Under the pieces are notes generated by a model that worked only from the letters and a program-made list of their open reading frames with translations, did no database searches and was not told where the DNA came from. This document shows, in pieces, positions 42,989-53,696 of a stretch of 64,000 nt of DNA; positions within the stretch are counted from its first letter, which is position 1, and the number at the start of each line of letters is the position of its first letter. The position numbers and the translations under genes are program-made. The stretch covers positions 2,099,192 to 2,163,191 of the forward strand of contig CAJNDS010002301.1 of assembly GCA_905221605.1 (NCBI GenBank), in the 5' to 3' direction. The stretch is from Symbiodinium natans. Lineage: Eukaryota > Sar > Dinophyceae > Suessiales > Symbiodiniaceae.

Positions 42989-43590
42989 CCTAGTCTCAGG
43001 TAGGAGAAGGGGGGCCCTGTGAAGGTGCAAGGGTCGATGTCCCCACGGGTCAAGGGTCCCCCTAATCCTATCCCCTACTAGCAAGATTGCGCAGAACCTT
43101 CGTGCGTCTGGCGCGTCAGAAAAGGCTGGTTTCTGTGTCATGACAGAAGGCGGCTTGGAGAATACAGAGTGTGTTACTCCAGAAGGTACAGAGCAGCAGT
43201 CTCTAAACAATGCGTCAACGCTAGGTTGTTTCAATGTCGGTGAGCATCCGCGGCGCCCACGGCCATGTCCCGTTCGCCCGTCCAAGTTGATTGGGGTAAG
43301 GATACACGCTTCGCGCGTGCAGCGTCGGCTCGAAGCTACAGCTAAGTCGCTTGCTCCACGGAGCCGAAAGTTCTTTTGCCCTTGTGGCTGGTAGCCCACA
43401 GGTGTATGTGTGTGGTTGTAAGCGCTGGTTCGGTTGGACTGGTCGTCCTTTCAGTGAGCATGTGCGCTCCAGTCTCGCCTTAGGCCATTTAGGTGGGGGT
43501 GCGCACGTCGTACACCTGGTTACATGCACGCCCGAAGTTCGGGGTCTCATGTAGCAAGAACTGGACGGCGCCAGTCATGAGATATGCGCC
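42989..43590 (+). other. 3' flank with a possible small zinc-binding piece
   Basis: Two + frames overlap. 43140-43394 ends KFFCPCGW, and 43351-43554 contains VYVCGCKRWFGW and SEHVRSSLALGH, which together would make a C/H metal site if spliced. No terminal inverted repeat partner for the region upstream of 28 kb was found by eye. Confidence 0.25.
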
Positions 43591-43593
43591 ACC

Positions 43594-44063
43594 TTTCCAC
43601 AGATAAGAAAAGAAGTGCCGAGCCTGCGAGGTTAGTAAGGTTTATTGGAAGTACTGAGAGGCTCCCGTGGAGCGATATTTGCGGACATCGTGCTTGCGTC
43701 CTCCGTGTGAGAACAAAGAGGCTTGGCGCCTTTCTGGTTCAGCTTGTCTTCCATTTGGTCCCTGGTGGCTTCTCGAGCAATCTAATTCCTTGCTACGTGT
43801 GGTGGGGGCCGGGATATGGCGTGGCTCTGAGCATGCCTCACGTGGCTGCGCTGGCGTTGTGGATGTTCCCAGCCCATAATTGCATTGCAGCAGCAACCCT
43901 TCACTGGCTCCTGCGTCAGGAACGGCGGCTGGCACGCGTGCCAGCATTAGGATCACATTTGTACTTGTTCTTATGCCAAGGGGCTATTGTTGTGGGCAGT
44001 CTTGCATAGGTGCCTGCGATGCCTCATTCCAATCAAAAAGGGTGTTCGGATTGTAGTAGAAAA
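43594..44063 (+). repeat. Dispersed 470-bp repeat, copy 1
   Basis: It matches 46684-47160 in the same orientation, starting TTTCCACAGATAAGA and sharing GAGCGATATTTGCGGACATC, GAGCATGCCTCACGTGGCTG, CACTGGCTCCTGCGTCAGGA and TAGGTGCnTGCGATGCC. Neither copy has a clean long frame. Origin unknown. Confidence 0.85.
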
Positions 44064-44068
44064 TGCGT

Positions 44069-44422
44069 TGGGATCATGGATGGGAGCATGTAGTCTTGGG
44101 AATGATCCAGATATTTCAAGTTATTGGTCAACATACCATTTTCAACGATATCGAATCTTCATTTTATATTCTTCTGGAGTGCTATAAATTTCATTAGATG
44201 ATTTTCGATTTAGGTTTGGATTTTATCATATGATGATTATGGCAAATTTTTTTGAAGATGAAATATTGCCGAATGATATGATGGACATTGATGAGGCTAC
44301 ACATAAATGTAAGAGGAACCTGTCTGTACGCGCAGTGGAGAAATGTTCGCGAAGCCATCCTCGATGAGCGCCGTGCAAAGAAGCTGCGCGCCGAGGTCGA
44401 GTTAGTGGTGTAGGGCTTTTCG
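44069..44422 (+). repeat. AT-rich repeat, copy 1
   Basis: An AT-rich block (GGGAGCATGTAGTCTTGGGA, TTCAACGATATCGAATCTTC, TTTATCATATGATGATTATG) followed by a GC-rich tail (CGCAGTGGAGAAAT, AAGAAGCTGCGCGCCGAGG). The same order recurs at 44425-45014. Confidence 0.85.
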
Positions 44423-44424
44423 TG

Positions 44425-45014
44425 TTGGGATCATGCATGGGAGCATGTAGTCTTGGGAATGATCCAGATATTCAAAGTTATTGATCAATATACCGTTTTC
44501 AACGATATCGAATCTTCATTTTATATTCCGTCGGAGATTCATGTTATAGATCCATTAGAGGATTTTCGATTGATTCGGATTTTATCATATGATGATTATG
44601 GCAAATTTTTCTTGGAGATAAAATATTGCCGAATGATATGGTGGATATTGACATTGATGAGGATATATATATATACATATGTAAGAGGAACCTTCTGTAC
44701 AGGGCTCAGGGGAGTCTAGGCGATAAACCCGAACCTCTGGAGATCTTATCTACCTTGAACCCGCCCAGGGAAGTTAAAGCCCCATTACTTAATGAATATT
44801 CCAAAAATGATCTTAAGAATCTTTGTCTGATTTATAGAATCTTCCTAATGAAAGGGGTTTTTGAAGTCTCTTGGCGTCCCTAGTGTTTGGGTCGCAGCGG
44901 ATCACTACGCCGCGGGCCACTGTGCGTGCGCAGTGGAGAAATCTTCGCCAAGACATCAACGGCGCAATGAAGCTGCGCGCCGAGGCCGGGTTAATATTTT
45001 TTGGGCTTTTGGTG
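44425..45014 (+). repeat. AT-rich repeat, copy 2, with insertion
   Basis: The AT-rich part (44425-44697) is followed by about 220 extra bp (44700-44920) and then the GC-rich tail (44922-45014). The AT part has a frame reading VFNDIESSFYIPSE and LEDFRLIRILSYDDYGKF, and another frame continuing ILPNDMVDIDIDED, as if an AT-rich coding sequence with a frameshift. It is unlike the surrounding DNA in base use. Family unknown. Confidence 0.7.
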
Positions 45015-46005
45015 TATTGCCGCCGGGATTAGCCGCAAACATTGGATTCTGGTCCGAGGACACAAGAGTTCTACTGTGGCGGAGAGTAAACGTCAACGTA
45101 GAAATCCTGTTTCCAAGAGCTTTGGCATTCATAAAACCATGCTCAGCGGCACAGGCAGTCTCGAGCAAAGAATGGTCGCAAGCGTCGTTTAAAGTGACTA
45201 GTGGTCTGTTTAACAGAGGAGGTTTTCTCTGCGCTTCTTTGGTTCTTGGTTTGAAGAACCGTCGCATTAGTCTCCGAGCCCATTCCGACCTTCGAACTTT
45301 GAAGCCTGCGATAGCTCGGTCCCTTTAAATGGTTCTCATGGTTCGGAATAGTTCCTGAGAGTTGCTTGATGGCTCCGGAACACCTGTTGGCGCTTACACA
45401 CAAAGAAGCTACCGGACATTCCAAAGCATCGTGTATTCATGCCTCTGAATCACGCAAGGCGTGGCACCCATGGACGCCTCCCAAACCAGCTGCAAGGCTC
45501 CTGGCCGATAGATTTTCGGTTGGGGCTTTGGATTCAGGCGGCGTGGAGTTGTAGAGTTTGGAATGAGTTTTTCAGGCTTAGAGACATTAAGGATGTGGTG
45601 GAGGGTTTAGGGTTGAGAGTTTTAGAGGTGAGGAGTGATAGAGCTGGCTGAACGCGAACTAGTTCTAGAATTGAGGGACGTATGTCTCCAAACCCCAAAA
45701 TCTCGGTCCCACACACCCTAAACTTTAAATCCTAAGACCCTAAACCCGAAAGATAAGTACTCGCTGTCACACGCACCGTAAACCTTAAACTCAAAGTCGC
45801 TCAAGCCTGTGTTGGCAGATGCAACGCGTTGAAGCCAGCAAATGGGCTGCACCATGGCTTGATGTGCTAGCTTTGGCAACGCATGTGGCTCTACATGTGG
45901 CTCTACAGCTTCTGTTTTATGTTGGATCACTGCTGTCAAAAACGCAAGAAACGACAAGCCTTCAACCCTAAACTTAAGCCCTCAGTCTGGTTGGAACCCA
46001 GACTC
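45015..46005. other. Unassigned, with a short CCCTAAA-like patch
   Basis: A 155-codon frame (44861-45328) has no motif and partly overlaps the repeat tail. 45695-45795 has scattered CCCTAAA words. CTCAAGCCTG...GGCAGATGCAACG (45799-45830) recurs in similar form at 46550-46580, after the microsatellite. Confidence 0.4.
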
Positions 46006-46007
46006 AG

Positions 46008-46021
46008 GGCTACTACTACTG

Positions 46022-46106
<85 letters not shown>

Positions 46107-46114
46107 GACTACTA

Positions 46115-46146
<32 letters not shown>

Positions 46147-46185
46147 ACGACTACGACTACGACTACGACTACGACTACGACTACG

Positions 46186-46252
<67 letters not shown>

Positions 46253-46296
46253 TTTCTACTTCTGCTTCTACTACTACGACGACGACGACGACGACG

Positions 46297-46362
<66 letters not shown>

Positions 46363-46475
46363 GCTACTACCGCTGCTGCTGCTGCTGCTGCTGCCACTGC
46401 TACTGCCACTGCCGCTGCCACTGTTACTGCTACTGCTACTGCTACTGCTACTGCTGCTGCTACCGCTACAGCAAG
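46008..46475 (+). repeat. (ACT)n trinucleotide microsatellite
   Basis: About 470 bp of ACT, ACG and GCT units in blocks. The poly-Thr, poly-Val and poly-Ser frames are by-products. It is complementary to the (AGT)n tract at 19025-19247. Confidence 0.95.
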
Positions 46476-46683
46476 AAAGACCCGTGAAAGGTTTTACAGT
46501 GAGTCCACGCACCCTTAACCCGAAACCCTAAACCCTAAGCCCTAGACTTGCTCAAGCATCTCTCGGCAGATGCTACAACGTATTTGTTTTTGAAGACGAT
46601 TCACGCAATGATTTGTGCTCTTTGATCAGATTTGATCATGTTTGATCCTGTCAGCATTTGTTGCTTGCTGATCTCCTTATTGA

Positions 46684-47160
46684 TTTCCACAGATAAGAGA
46701 GGAGTGCCGAGCCTGCGAGGTTAGGAAGGTCAGGTTTCTTGGACGTGCTGAGAGGCTCCCACGGAGCGATATTTGCGGACATCGTGCTTGCGGCTCCTTC
46801 GTGTGAGAACAAAGTGCTTGGCGCCTGTCTAGTTCAGCTTGTCTTCCACTTGGTCCCTGGTGGCTTATCGAGCAATCTATAATTCCTTGCTGCATGTGGG
46901 GGTGGCCGGGCTATGGCGCGGCTCTGAGCATGCCTCACGTGGCTGCGCTGGCGTTGTGGATGTTCCCTGCCCACAACTGCGTTGCAGCAGCAACCCTTCA
47001 CTGGCTCCTGCGTCAGGAACGGCAGCTCGCGTGCGTGCCAGCGTCAGGATCACACTTGTACTTGTTCATATGCCACGGGGCTATTTGGCGCGGGTGTTCT
47101 CGGATAGGTGCTTGCGATGCCCCATTTCAATTACAAGGGGGCGTGCGGATTTTGGTAGAA
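46684..47160 (+). repeat. Dispersed 470-bp repeat, copy 2
   Basis: Second copy of 43594-44063, about 3.1 kb downstream and in the same orientation. Differences are scattered single bases and small indels. Confidence 0.85.
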
Positions 47161-48480
47161 TTTCGCTCATTGGTTTCGAAGCTTGTTTTCCATTTTTTCT
47201 TGCTTCTTGTCTTCTGCAAAATCAGTTTCCCAAGCAGCTTTTGGAGAAGAATCAACTAGTCAATCAGCTCGTTGATTGGGATAAAAAAAAGTGATGCTCA
47301 GGGGTTGCTCTGAGAGAGCGGAGGGAAGATCAGGTGCAAAGGTTTGCCGACGCCACAGACAGAGAGTGTGTGTGTTAACACATTCAATAAAGTTTCGTGG
47401 CACTGTTTTTCCTGAGTTGGTAGTCTCATTGAAAGTTCGCCGCAGAACGCATCGGTTGCTTCCGACGCTCGCTCAGATCAGTCTACGGAAGTCCTCGGCA
47501 CTGCCGCTAGAAGTGTCTGACGACAAGCGACATCGGACTCTACACATTCTTCTGATTTTGTTCGCTGTCGACCTCAGGATCGCAAAGCGTTCCGTGGTGA
47601 AAGAAGGCCAGCTTTCAGATCCTGACAGGGTGTGATCTTTTCTGAAAGATATTGATCTCCTAATGACCCTGATTGTACCGAGCTTGACAGCAGTTCTGAA
47701 TGTGCTGTGTCACCGCTGGGCAAGCACGTAGACTTTCCTCCGTTCAGGTGTTCGCCTGCGTGCGCAGCAGCGAGCAGTTCTACTTCGAATTCAGCTGCTG
47801 TTGCTGCGTCGTTTTTGAGGTCTTCCTTGATGATGGTGCAGCGATTTCTTCTTCGGTCGTAGTTGTGACTGTGGTGGAGGTGGCATGCTCTTTGCTGTAA
47901 GTTTCACTGTTCTGATTATTGGGACGGCGCAGCATGCGTAGGTTCGTCGTTATGCGACTGTTCTGCTGTGGTGGCGGTGAGAACAGACCTCACAACGCTG
48001 GGCGGGCAGATGATTGTAGCAGGCGCTCGGGTGATTCCTGCGGGTGTGGCGTGTCTTTGCTCGGCGTCGGCCTGGCCCGGCCTGGCTGCTGCTGTTGATG
48101 CGTCCTTTTGGATGTCTCCTTCGTGGGGTAGCGATTTCTTTCTTTTTCGGTCGTAGTTGTGTGGTGGAGGTTGCGTACCCGTTGCTGTGGTTTCACTGTC
48201 GCGGTTAGTGGGGATGGGGGCGAGGCTTGTGTAGGTTCGTTATGCGACTGTCCTGCTGTGGTGTCCCTTGTGGTGGCGGCGAAGGGTGACTGTGGCGCGC
48301 GCTGCGGTTGTCACGCGGTCACATGCTGCTGAATCTCTTGCGGCCGAAGGGTTTTCTTTCTCGCGAAGCCTCCCAACCCATGGGGGGTCTGGGGTGCAAC
48401 CAGACCTAGAGAATTGAAAAGAAGACGAGTACCTCGACGACTGGCGATGCATCAAGCCAAGTGAAAAAAAAAAAGCCTCG
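47160..48480. other. Unassigned region with an internal duplication
   Basis: 47845-47990 and 48127-48290 share GCGATTTCTT, CGGTCGTAGTTGTG, GTGGTGGAGGT, GTTTCACTGT, TAGGTTCGT and TTATGCGACTGT in order, a diverged tandem duplication. A 114-codon + frame at 47291-47635 shows no motif. Confidence 0.5.
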
Positions 48481-49032
48481 CAAACCCTATGCTAGATGCC
48501 TTAGGTGCCTTAAATCTAAACCCTATATTTTGTATGTGTGAATTGCACCGTTGAAATAGCAAACAAAAGCGGAGTGGCAAATAGACCCTAAAGGTCCATG
48601 CCACACAGCCCTCAACCCAAAGCCCTACTACTCCCAAAGCCCCTAGACCTTAAACTCTAAACTCAATACCAAATCCTTACATAGCCGCTATAAAATCCTA
48701 CAAGCACCGCTCGACAACCTTATCAAGAACCTTGATAAATTCCATGGAACCGGATCCCTAAACCCAAAGCCCCAAACCCGAAACCCCTTATCAGGTTACC
48801 CGGTGAACTTCTTGGCAACTTCTGACAGCTGAGAGGGCCCTGGGGGTCGTCGGTTCTGTAACGTTTCAAGGTTTCCCAGCTTGACTGTAAGGTTTTAGGG
48901 TTTTAGGGTTTTCGGTCTTCAGAGCTTTAAGGTTTTCGGGTCTTAAGATGATCTCGAGCTTGTTCTCAGAACCCCAGAGCTCTAGTTTTGCACGCTCTTG
49001 CTTAGAATCGCATCTTGCTTTCCAAAGCTCTG

Positions 49033-49205
49033 GCGAGCTTCTCCCGATGCTTTGGTAGGGGCCCATAATCGCATCTTCATGTTTTGCAAAGGTGTCGCGA
49101 GCTTCTCGTGATGCTCTGATAGGGGCACAGAATCGCATCTTCATGTTCTGCAAAGCTGTCGCGAGCTTCTCTTGATGCTCTGGTAGGGGCCCAGCTCTTG
49201 ATGCC
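49033..49205. repeat. 64-bp tandem repeat, about 2.7 units
   Basis: Units start GCGAGCTTCTC at 49033, 49097 and 49161 and contain GATGCTCTGGTAGGGGC and CGCATCTTCATGTTCTGCAAA. Confidence 0.85.
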
Positions 49206-49242
49206 CGGTGTAGTTTTTGTTTTCCCATGCGCACGGCCCCAC

Positions 49243-49325
49243 GCGGATGGCCAAGTGTGAAGCAAACATGCGGACGGCCCGTTGTGAAGGAAACATGCGG
49301 ACGGGCCAATGTGAAGGAAACATGT
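49243..49325. repeat. 27-bp tandem repeat, three units
   Basis: GCGGACGGnCCnnTGTGAAG followed by GAAACAT, repeated three times. Upstream (48480-49030) is sequence with loose CCCTAAA and TTTTAGGG words and no supported gene. Confidence 0.85.
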
Positions 49326-49911
49326 GGCTTACTTTCCCTTTCACCTGTACGGCGGTAGGTAGGCTCTTGGATCTCTTGGGATATTGTATTGTTTTGGGGT
49401 TTAGGGTTTAATTAGGGTTTAGGAGTATATGTAAAAGATGTGGCATGTCGCTGGAAACAGGTTCCCCGCGCGCGCGAACCACATTGTACATGTTCTACCG
49501 TGCCACGGGGGGGGGGGGGGGGGGCGGTGCGATATTCTGGGTACCGTGGTACCTTTATTGGGGTTCGAATTAAAAGGGGATCTTACTATTTGAGGGTGTA
49601 TATTCAGGATCTGGGACCTACGACTCGAAGCTGCCTCAAGTCCCTTAAACTTAGTTTAGAGTTTAGGGTTTAGGAAATAAGGGTTTAGGGTATAGGAAAT
49701 AAGGGTCGACGGTTTAGGAAATCAGGGTTTAGGGCTTTAGGGCATCCAGCCCCCTTTTCTGGGCGCTCAGCAATACCCGTTGTCCATTCTCTTAGGGTTA
49801 GGATCTAGAACCCCCTAAACCCTAAACCCTAAACCTTAAATCCCACATAGCACAAGCAGGGACATCCTGGTTATTCTGATGTTGCTTGGCAATCTGCCCT
49901 AAACCCGAAAC

Positions 49912-50011
49912 TTAGGATGTTCCCCCTTTTTCTAACAGTCCTTAATAGAGCCTATAGCACCCCCATTGTAATCCCTATGAAGGACTGTTGGTGTAAGGGG
50001 GAACATCCCAA
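49912..50011 (+). mobile_element. MITE family B copy with 8-bp duplication
   Basis: Ends TTAGGATGTTCCCCC and GGGGGAACATCCCAA. It is flanked by CCCGAAAC (49904-49911) and CCCTGAAC (50012-50019), 7 of 8 matching. The target was apparently a telomere-type repeat. Confidence 0.75.
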
Positions 50012-50189
50012 CCCTGAACCTTAAACCTATCGGGACATCCCCCTCAACCACCCTCAAAAGGATGCCTTGTCCCTACTTAGAACCAGCACCCCTTATTATA
50101 GAAAGCGTACCCTTATTATAGCCCTAAACCCTAAACCCTAGCATGGATACTGGGCTACCAAGAGTAAGCAGATGAACCAGTACTACTCC

Positions 50190-50226
50190 TGGCGGCCTGG
50201 CCTCGGACGGCTTGAGGGATAGCGGC
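50190..50226 (+). CDS. Possible upstream channel exon
   Basis: An open + frame reads QMNQYYSWRPGLGRLE, upstream of the S3 exon. There is no proof that it belongs to the channel; S1 and S2 exons were not identified. Confidence 0.15.
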
Positions 50227-50246
50227 CCAAGGCTAATGAGGATAAC

Positions 50247-50347
50247 TTGGGATGTTCCCCCTTATACTAACAGTCCTCAATAGGGATGATATTGGGGGTA
50301 CTATCAGCCTTATTAAGGACTGTTCGTATAACGGGGGAACATCCCAA
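50247..50347 (+). mobile_element. MITE family B, best-preserved copy, perfect 8-bp duplication
   Basis: A 101-bp element with TTGGGATGTT and AACATCCCAA termini, flanked on both sides by AGGATAAC (50239-50246 and 50348-50355). An eight-base duplication suggests a hAT-like transposase acting in trans. Confidence 0.9.
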
Positions 50348-50662
50348 AGGATAACCATATTATGGAAGCATACAATAGTTGAATAATCTAGAAAACAAGT
50401 CACAATGCTACACTTCTTCTTCAAAAATACAGGTGGTAGGATTTCGGAGTTAACGGGACTCAGGGGATTTCGGGGCTAGGGGATTTTGATGTTTCAGATT
50501 TGGGGTTCAGGGTACTTTTTGTGTTCAGGCACGTGGCCTGGGGTACGGGTGTACTTTGGGTCTCACTTTTCCGCAACCCCTAACATAGACTCCAAATAGT
50601 AGGATTCCCTTCTAATGAGGACCCCAATAGGGTACCCCCAATTTCGGAAACCCCCATTTCAG

Positions 50663-50702
50663 GAAGTGGAACTGCTTCGACACCGTGGTCGTCCTTCTGC
50701 AG
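50663..50702 (+). CDS. Voltage-gated channel exon: S3 segment
   Basis: After TTTCAG the frame reads KWNCFDTVVVLLQ, the W-N-x-F-D-x-x-V-V pattern of S3 in voltage-gated cation channels. The right border is uncertain. It is the most upstream exon that can be tied to the channel gene by motif. Confidence 0.6.
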
Positions 50703-51056
50703 TGGCTTTGCAGTTCATGCTCAGAGAGTGCTTGAGGTTCATGGGAAGGGTAGAAGTAGGACAATCATTGCTGCCGCAAAATACATACCAATAAAAAGAT
50801 GAATATAACCATTCAAATAAATAAATAAATATGTCATATATATATATAGTTTTTCATTTATCTATAGGTGTGTGTGTGTGTGTATGGAGCCTTTCCTGAG
50901 ATACTTCTACATCTTCATATAAAACCTGATTGTGGTACCCTCTATGAATATGTATATATATATATGCACATATATATATATGTATATTTACACATACTTA
51001 GAACACTTAGAAGTCAAGCGCCTGGGAATATGGTGTTCAGGTTGAGAGTAGACACA

Positions 51057-51162
51057 TTGGGATGTTGCCCCCCTTATACTAACAGTCCTGAACAGGGATT
51101 AAAGTGCCCCCCCCCTGTTATCATCACTCTGGAGGCTTGTTAGTGTAAGGGGAAACATCCCA
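51057..51162 (+). mobile_element. MITE family B copy
   Basis: Ends TTGGGATGTTGCCCCCCTTA and GTAAGGGGAAACATCCCA, internal ACTAACAGTCCTGAACAGGG. No clear flanking duplication. It lies in a channel intron. Confidence 0.75.
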
Positions 51163-51568
51163 CATGGAGACTGCTGCAGAAAGTCGGTGAGGTTTGGCTC
51201 CCGCTGCTTGCCTAGGACGCCCGGTAGTGCTCTGATTCGTTCTCTTTCCCTTCTAAGCCTCCTTAAGCAAAGAAATTCGTTCTCTTTCCCTTTGAAACCT
51301 ACTTCAGCAGAGAAGGCCCCCCTCTTTGTTCCCACATCGCTGGGGAATCCACAATTTGTGCAATCCGGGCCCCAATTTTTAGGGTGCCGGGGTTCGGTGT
51401 GGGGATCCCCACAAATCTAACCTCGAACTTCGGATTTTCGTAGAACCCCTACACCTCTGGACCTCAAAGGCCCCTCTTAAACCCTTAAACCTGTATAGGG
51501 TTAAGGTTTAATAGGGTTTAGGGTTTAGGGTTTAGAGTTCAGGGCTTAGGGTTTAGGGTTTAGGGCTG

Positions 51569-51658
51569 TTGACGCTCGTCTTACTGAGGTGGGCCGACTA
51601 TGCTGCTGAGGAACTCCCCGGCCACATGATCCAGGGTGGAAACCTTGGCACCTCGCTC
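51569..51658 (+). CDS. Voltage-gated channel exon: S3-S4 linker (tentative)
   Basis: An open frame reads TLVLLRWADYAAEELPGHM, then IQGGNLGTSLL, between TTTAGGG arrays on both sides. Its place between the S3 and S4 exons and its -LGTSLL end (S4 usually follows a short loop) fit the linker. The phase to the next exon was not confirmed. Confidence 0.4.
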
Positions 51659-52078
51659 CTGTTAGGGTTCAGGGTTTAGGGTTTAGGGTTCAGGGTTTAG
51701 GGTTCAGGGTTTAGGGTTTAGGGTTTAGGGGCTTTGGTGTGTTGGGATTGGTGAAAGATTCCGCAAGCCTGAAGGTACCCAGCTCTCTTGCTCGAAGGTT
51801 CAGGGCTTGAGAAAGATTTAGGAGCTCCCAGGCCGAATCCCTAAACCCTCAAACCTTTGCACTCCTGAAAATGGTGGGATATAGGCTTTAGGGTTTCGGG
51901 CTTAGGGCTCAGGGCTCAGGGCTTAGGGTTACTATAGAACCACGACTTGAGGATGCTCAGGTGCCTCCACAAGACCCAGCTTTATCGACCCCAAGCCCTG
52001 CCGGGTACCCTAAACCCTAAACCCTAAACCCTAAACCCTAAACCCTAAACCCTAAACCCTAAACAAATCCGCACTGAG

Positions 52079-52150
52079 GCATGTGCCTTCGCATCCTTCG
52101 CTTGGCACGGATTTTGCGATTGGCGCGAGCCGCCCGGCTTTGTTCGGAGG
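52079..52150 (+). CDS. Voltage-gated channel exon: S4 voltage sensor
   Basis: It reads CLRILRLARILRLARAARL, with Arg at every third position separated by hydrophobic pairs, the signature of the S4 voltage sensor. The acceptor is CTGAG/G. A CCCTAAA array (52011-52063) ends just upstream and TTTAGGG-type sequence begins at about 52158. Confidence 0.8.
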
Positions 52151-52467
52151 GACGAGGGGTTTAGGGTTGAGGGTTTAGTGTTTGGGGTGAGGGTTTAGGG
52201 TTGAGGGTTTACGTCTTTGAGGTTAAGGGGCTCCGTCCAACCCTATCAACCCTGCTGAAGCCCTACATCCTAATGACACCCTAAACCCTAAACCGGTAAA
52301 CCCTAAGCCGCTAACCCCTAAACCCCGAAACCTCTACAAACCCTAAGCCACCAAACCGCGAAGCCTCGAAACCCCTTAACCTCAAAGACCTCAACCCTAA
52401 ACCCACAGCCCTAAACCCTCACACTAACCCCAAACCCTAAACCCTAAACCTTAAACCCTCTACACAG

Positions 52468-52540
52468 CGAGCTGGCCGAAGGTGATCCACTTGATGGTGG
52501 AGTTGCGAACCATGGTCTCCTCCATCATCGCCCGCAGCCC
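52468..52540 (+). CDS. Voltage-gated channel exon: S4-S5 linker
   Basis: After CTACACAG it reads WPKVIHLMVELRTMVSSIIA, matching the E-L-R-x-M-V-x-S-I pattern that joins S4 to S5. CCCTAAA lies at 52425-52462 and TTTAGGG from about 52548. Confidence 0.75.
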
Positions 52541-52612
52541 AGGGTTCGGGTTTAGGGTTTGGGGGTTTAGGGGGTTTAGGGTTTCTAGCAAAATCGGCTT
52601 TTCAGGGTTTTT

Positions 52613-52615
<3 letters not shown>

Positions 52616-52644
<29 letters not shown>

Positions 52645-52645
52645 C
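52616..52645 (+). repeat. Poly-T run inside a channel intron
   Basis: About 27 T residues. Family E element remains follow. Confidence 0.9.
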
Positions 52646-52669
52646 TGGGTTTTTAGGGTTTTAAGGTTT

Positions 52670-52774
52670 TTAGCCCAGTAGTACCCTTTACCCTTTTTTT
52701 GGTTCTGGTTTCCGCTATAACGTAACCAACCAAACAAGGGTGCCCTTATCATAATATGGTTACTGGGCTACTAA
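52670..52774 (+). mobile_element. Short inverted-repeat element, family E copy 2
   Basis: Ends TTAGCCCAGTA and TACTGGGCTACTAA are inverted repeats related to 11749-11857. Non-coding, in a channel intron. Confidence 0.6.
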
Positions 52775-53062
52775 GGAATAAAGACTGTGAGGTTTTGTGT
52801 TGCTTACTGTTCTGTTTTGCGAAGCTGGCAAGTGAAGCTTCTCGTCGCGGGGAAGGGGGACGGAAAGGCTTGAGCAGTTGTTGGCTTGGGGTTGTTCAGG
52901 GCATTCCTGGTTTGCAGGTTAAGCCCCACACTCAAGGGGCTCCAAAGCCATGCTGCCTTAGGGAGGGTGCTGCCTGAGTTTTTGCATGCTGTCTCCATTG
53001 CACGCGTCCGCCTCCTACACGCACGAGTGTGAGGTGCGCCCCGTGGGGCAGCACACAAACCC

Positions 53063-53168
53063 AGAGGGTCCCTTTGAAGTACTATTATGGAATTAGGTAC
53101 TCCAAATCCCTATTTTGTATGGGTTTTGGGTATCGAATTCCATAATAGGTAGTACAAATGGACCCTCT
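53063..53168 (+). mobile_element. Short inverted-repeat element, family D
   Basis: Left arm AGAGGGTCCCTTTGAAGTAC with TATTATGGAATT, and right arm AATTCCATAATAGGTAGTAC with ATGGACCCTCT, are near-complete complements over about 33 bp. It would form a strong hairpin. Single copy seen here. Confidence 0.75.
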
Positions 53169-53280
53169 AGGAAATATTCACGCAGCACGCACCTCGAGGC
53201 ATCCTGGTTAGGGAGGCCTTCGACAACCCTAGAACCAAGCGCTTCCTGAGCCCGGGGAGTTCGAAACTATTTGGGGGGGT

Positions 53281-53398
53281 AACCCTAAGCCCTAAACCCT
53301 AAACCCTAAACCCTAAACCCTAAACCCTAAACCCTAAACCCCGAACCCTAAACCCTAAACCCTAAACCTTAAACCCTAAACCCTAAACCCTAAACCCT
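53281..53398 (-). repeat. CCCTAAA array at an intron 3' end
   Basis: Seventeen units with two variants, ending eight bases before the S5 exon. Confidence 0.9.
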
Positions 53399-53406
53399 GG
53401 ACCGAG

Positions 53407-53489
53407 GCTTGCCTGCGACCCCTCATTTGGGCCACCGTCCTCTTCGGCATGCTGGTCTACGGGGTGGCGGCTTCCTGGCTCCTTTTGAG
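53407..53489 (+). CDS. Voltage-gated channel exon: S5
   Basis: After ACCGAG it reads ACLRPLIWATVLFGMLVYGV and then AASWLL, the hydrophobic S5 helix preceded by the usual L-R-x-L-I-W. A CCCTAAA array adjoins the left and TTTAGGG (53500-53547) the right. Confidence 0.75.
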
Positions 53490-53499
53490 TTTTACTAGG

Positions 53500-53570
53500 G
53501 TTTAGGGTTTAGGGTTTAGGGTTTAGGGTTTAGGGTTTAGGGTGTAGGGTGTAGGGTGTAGGGTTTAGTT
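53500..53570 (+). repeat. TTTAGGG array at an intron 5' end
   Basis: TTTAGGG units then TGTAGGG variants, beginning about ten bases after the S5 exon. Confidence 0.9.
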
Positions 53571-53696
53571 TTTCGGGTCTAGGTACCATCTGCTTGAGAA
53601 CCCCCCCAAAAAGAAAATACAATCACCGCTAAACTACCCTTATAAGGAAGAACAAGTTGTTTTATTAATGCTGAGTTTTACTACTATGTTCCCCTC

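Noticed and set aside
43642-43956. Minus-strand protein gene in the 470-bp repeat
   Set aside because: The frame is not kept intact in the second copy (46677-46895 is shorter and shifted), so selection for a protein is unlikely.
45883-46518. Poly-Thr/Val/Ser protein of more than 160 residues
   Set aside because: It is a translation of the ACT microsatellite, open in several frames on both strands. The same applies to 18919-19278.
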